From the NCBI GenBank assembly GCA_011754105.1, contig JAAKDF010000003.1, positions 1-64,000 on the forward strand: a DNA stretch of 64,000 bases, written 5' to 3'. This DNA is from Serratia symbiotica (GTDB lineage: Bacteria; Pseudomonadota; Gammaproteobacteria; Enterobacterales; Enterobacteriaceae). The notes beneath the pieces were generated by a model. That model had not been told where the DNA came from and made no database searches. It was given only the letters and a program-made list of their open reading frames with translations. Shown piece after piece: positions 63,774-64,000 of the stretch. The translations under genes and the position numbers were made by a program. Each line of letters starts with the position of its first letter. Within the stretch, counting starts at the first letter, position 1.

Positions 63774-64000
63774 TTAGGCGGGATTAGGGATATCAATAAA
63801 AGTCACGCTAAAGCCGTGCTGCTGTGCCAGCCATTCGCCTAACGCTTTCACACCACCGCGTTCGGTAGCATGGTGGCCTGCTGCGAAGAAATGAACCCCC
63901 ATTTCCCGTGCGCTGTGAATGGTCTGCTCCGATACTTCACCACTGATGAAGGCGTCAACGCCAAAACGTGCCGCACTGTCGATAAAACCCTGGCCATCGC
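63774..64000 (-). CDS. ybgI: YbgI/NIF3-family protein, 3' part (truncated by window end)
   Basis: Reverse translation ...[73 protein letters not shown]. Confidence 0.88.
   Translation of the reverse strand, partial: DGQGFIDSAARFGVDAFISGEVSEQTIHSAREMGVHFFAAGHHATERGGVKALGEWLAQQHGFSVTFIDIPNPA

Overview
The window looks like a segment of a host-restricted enterobacterial (Serratia-type) genome in active decay. Housekeeping genes are intact, while accessory genes carry frameshifts, stops and internal deletions. Intact blocks are glyA; glnB-nadE; purL; tadA; a four-gene LPS-core cluster; mnmE-yidC-yidD-rnpA-rpmH / dnaA-dnaN / gyrB; ycaR-kdsB; ligA; zipA; crr-ptsI-ptsH; cysK; sucDCBA-sdhBADC; gltA; and the partial 3' end of ybgI. 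Recognisable pseudogenes are a DUF1007-type gene, hmp, glrR-qseG-glrK, mltF, elyC, cmoM, a mukF::mukB deletion fusion with no mukE, fepB/fepG/fepC fusions, cysZ and cysM. recF has a long ORF, but its ATPase motifs are damaged. Five decayed IS5-family (IS903-like) copies plus fragments sit at several synteny breaks. A short MITE-like inverted-repeat element lies just upstream of gltA. I found no convincing novel defence, phage or biosynthetic system. The unusual content is genome-erosion structure: deletion fusions, an inversion at cysZ/cysM, perfect palindromes inside coding sequence, and a cryptic recF pseudogene. All homology calls are from memory of protein families, not from database searches.
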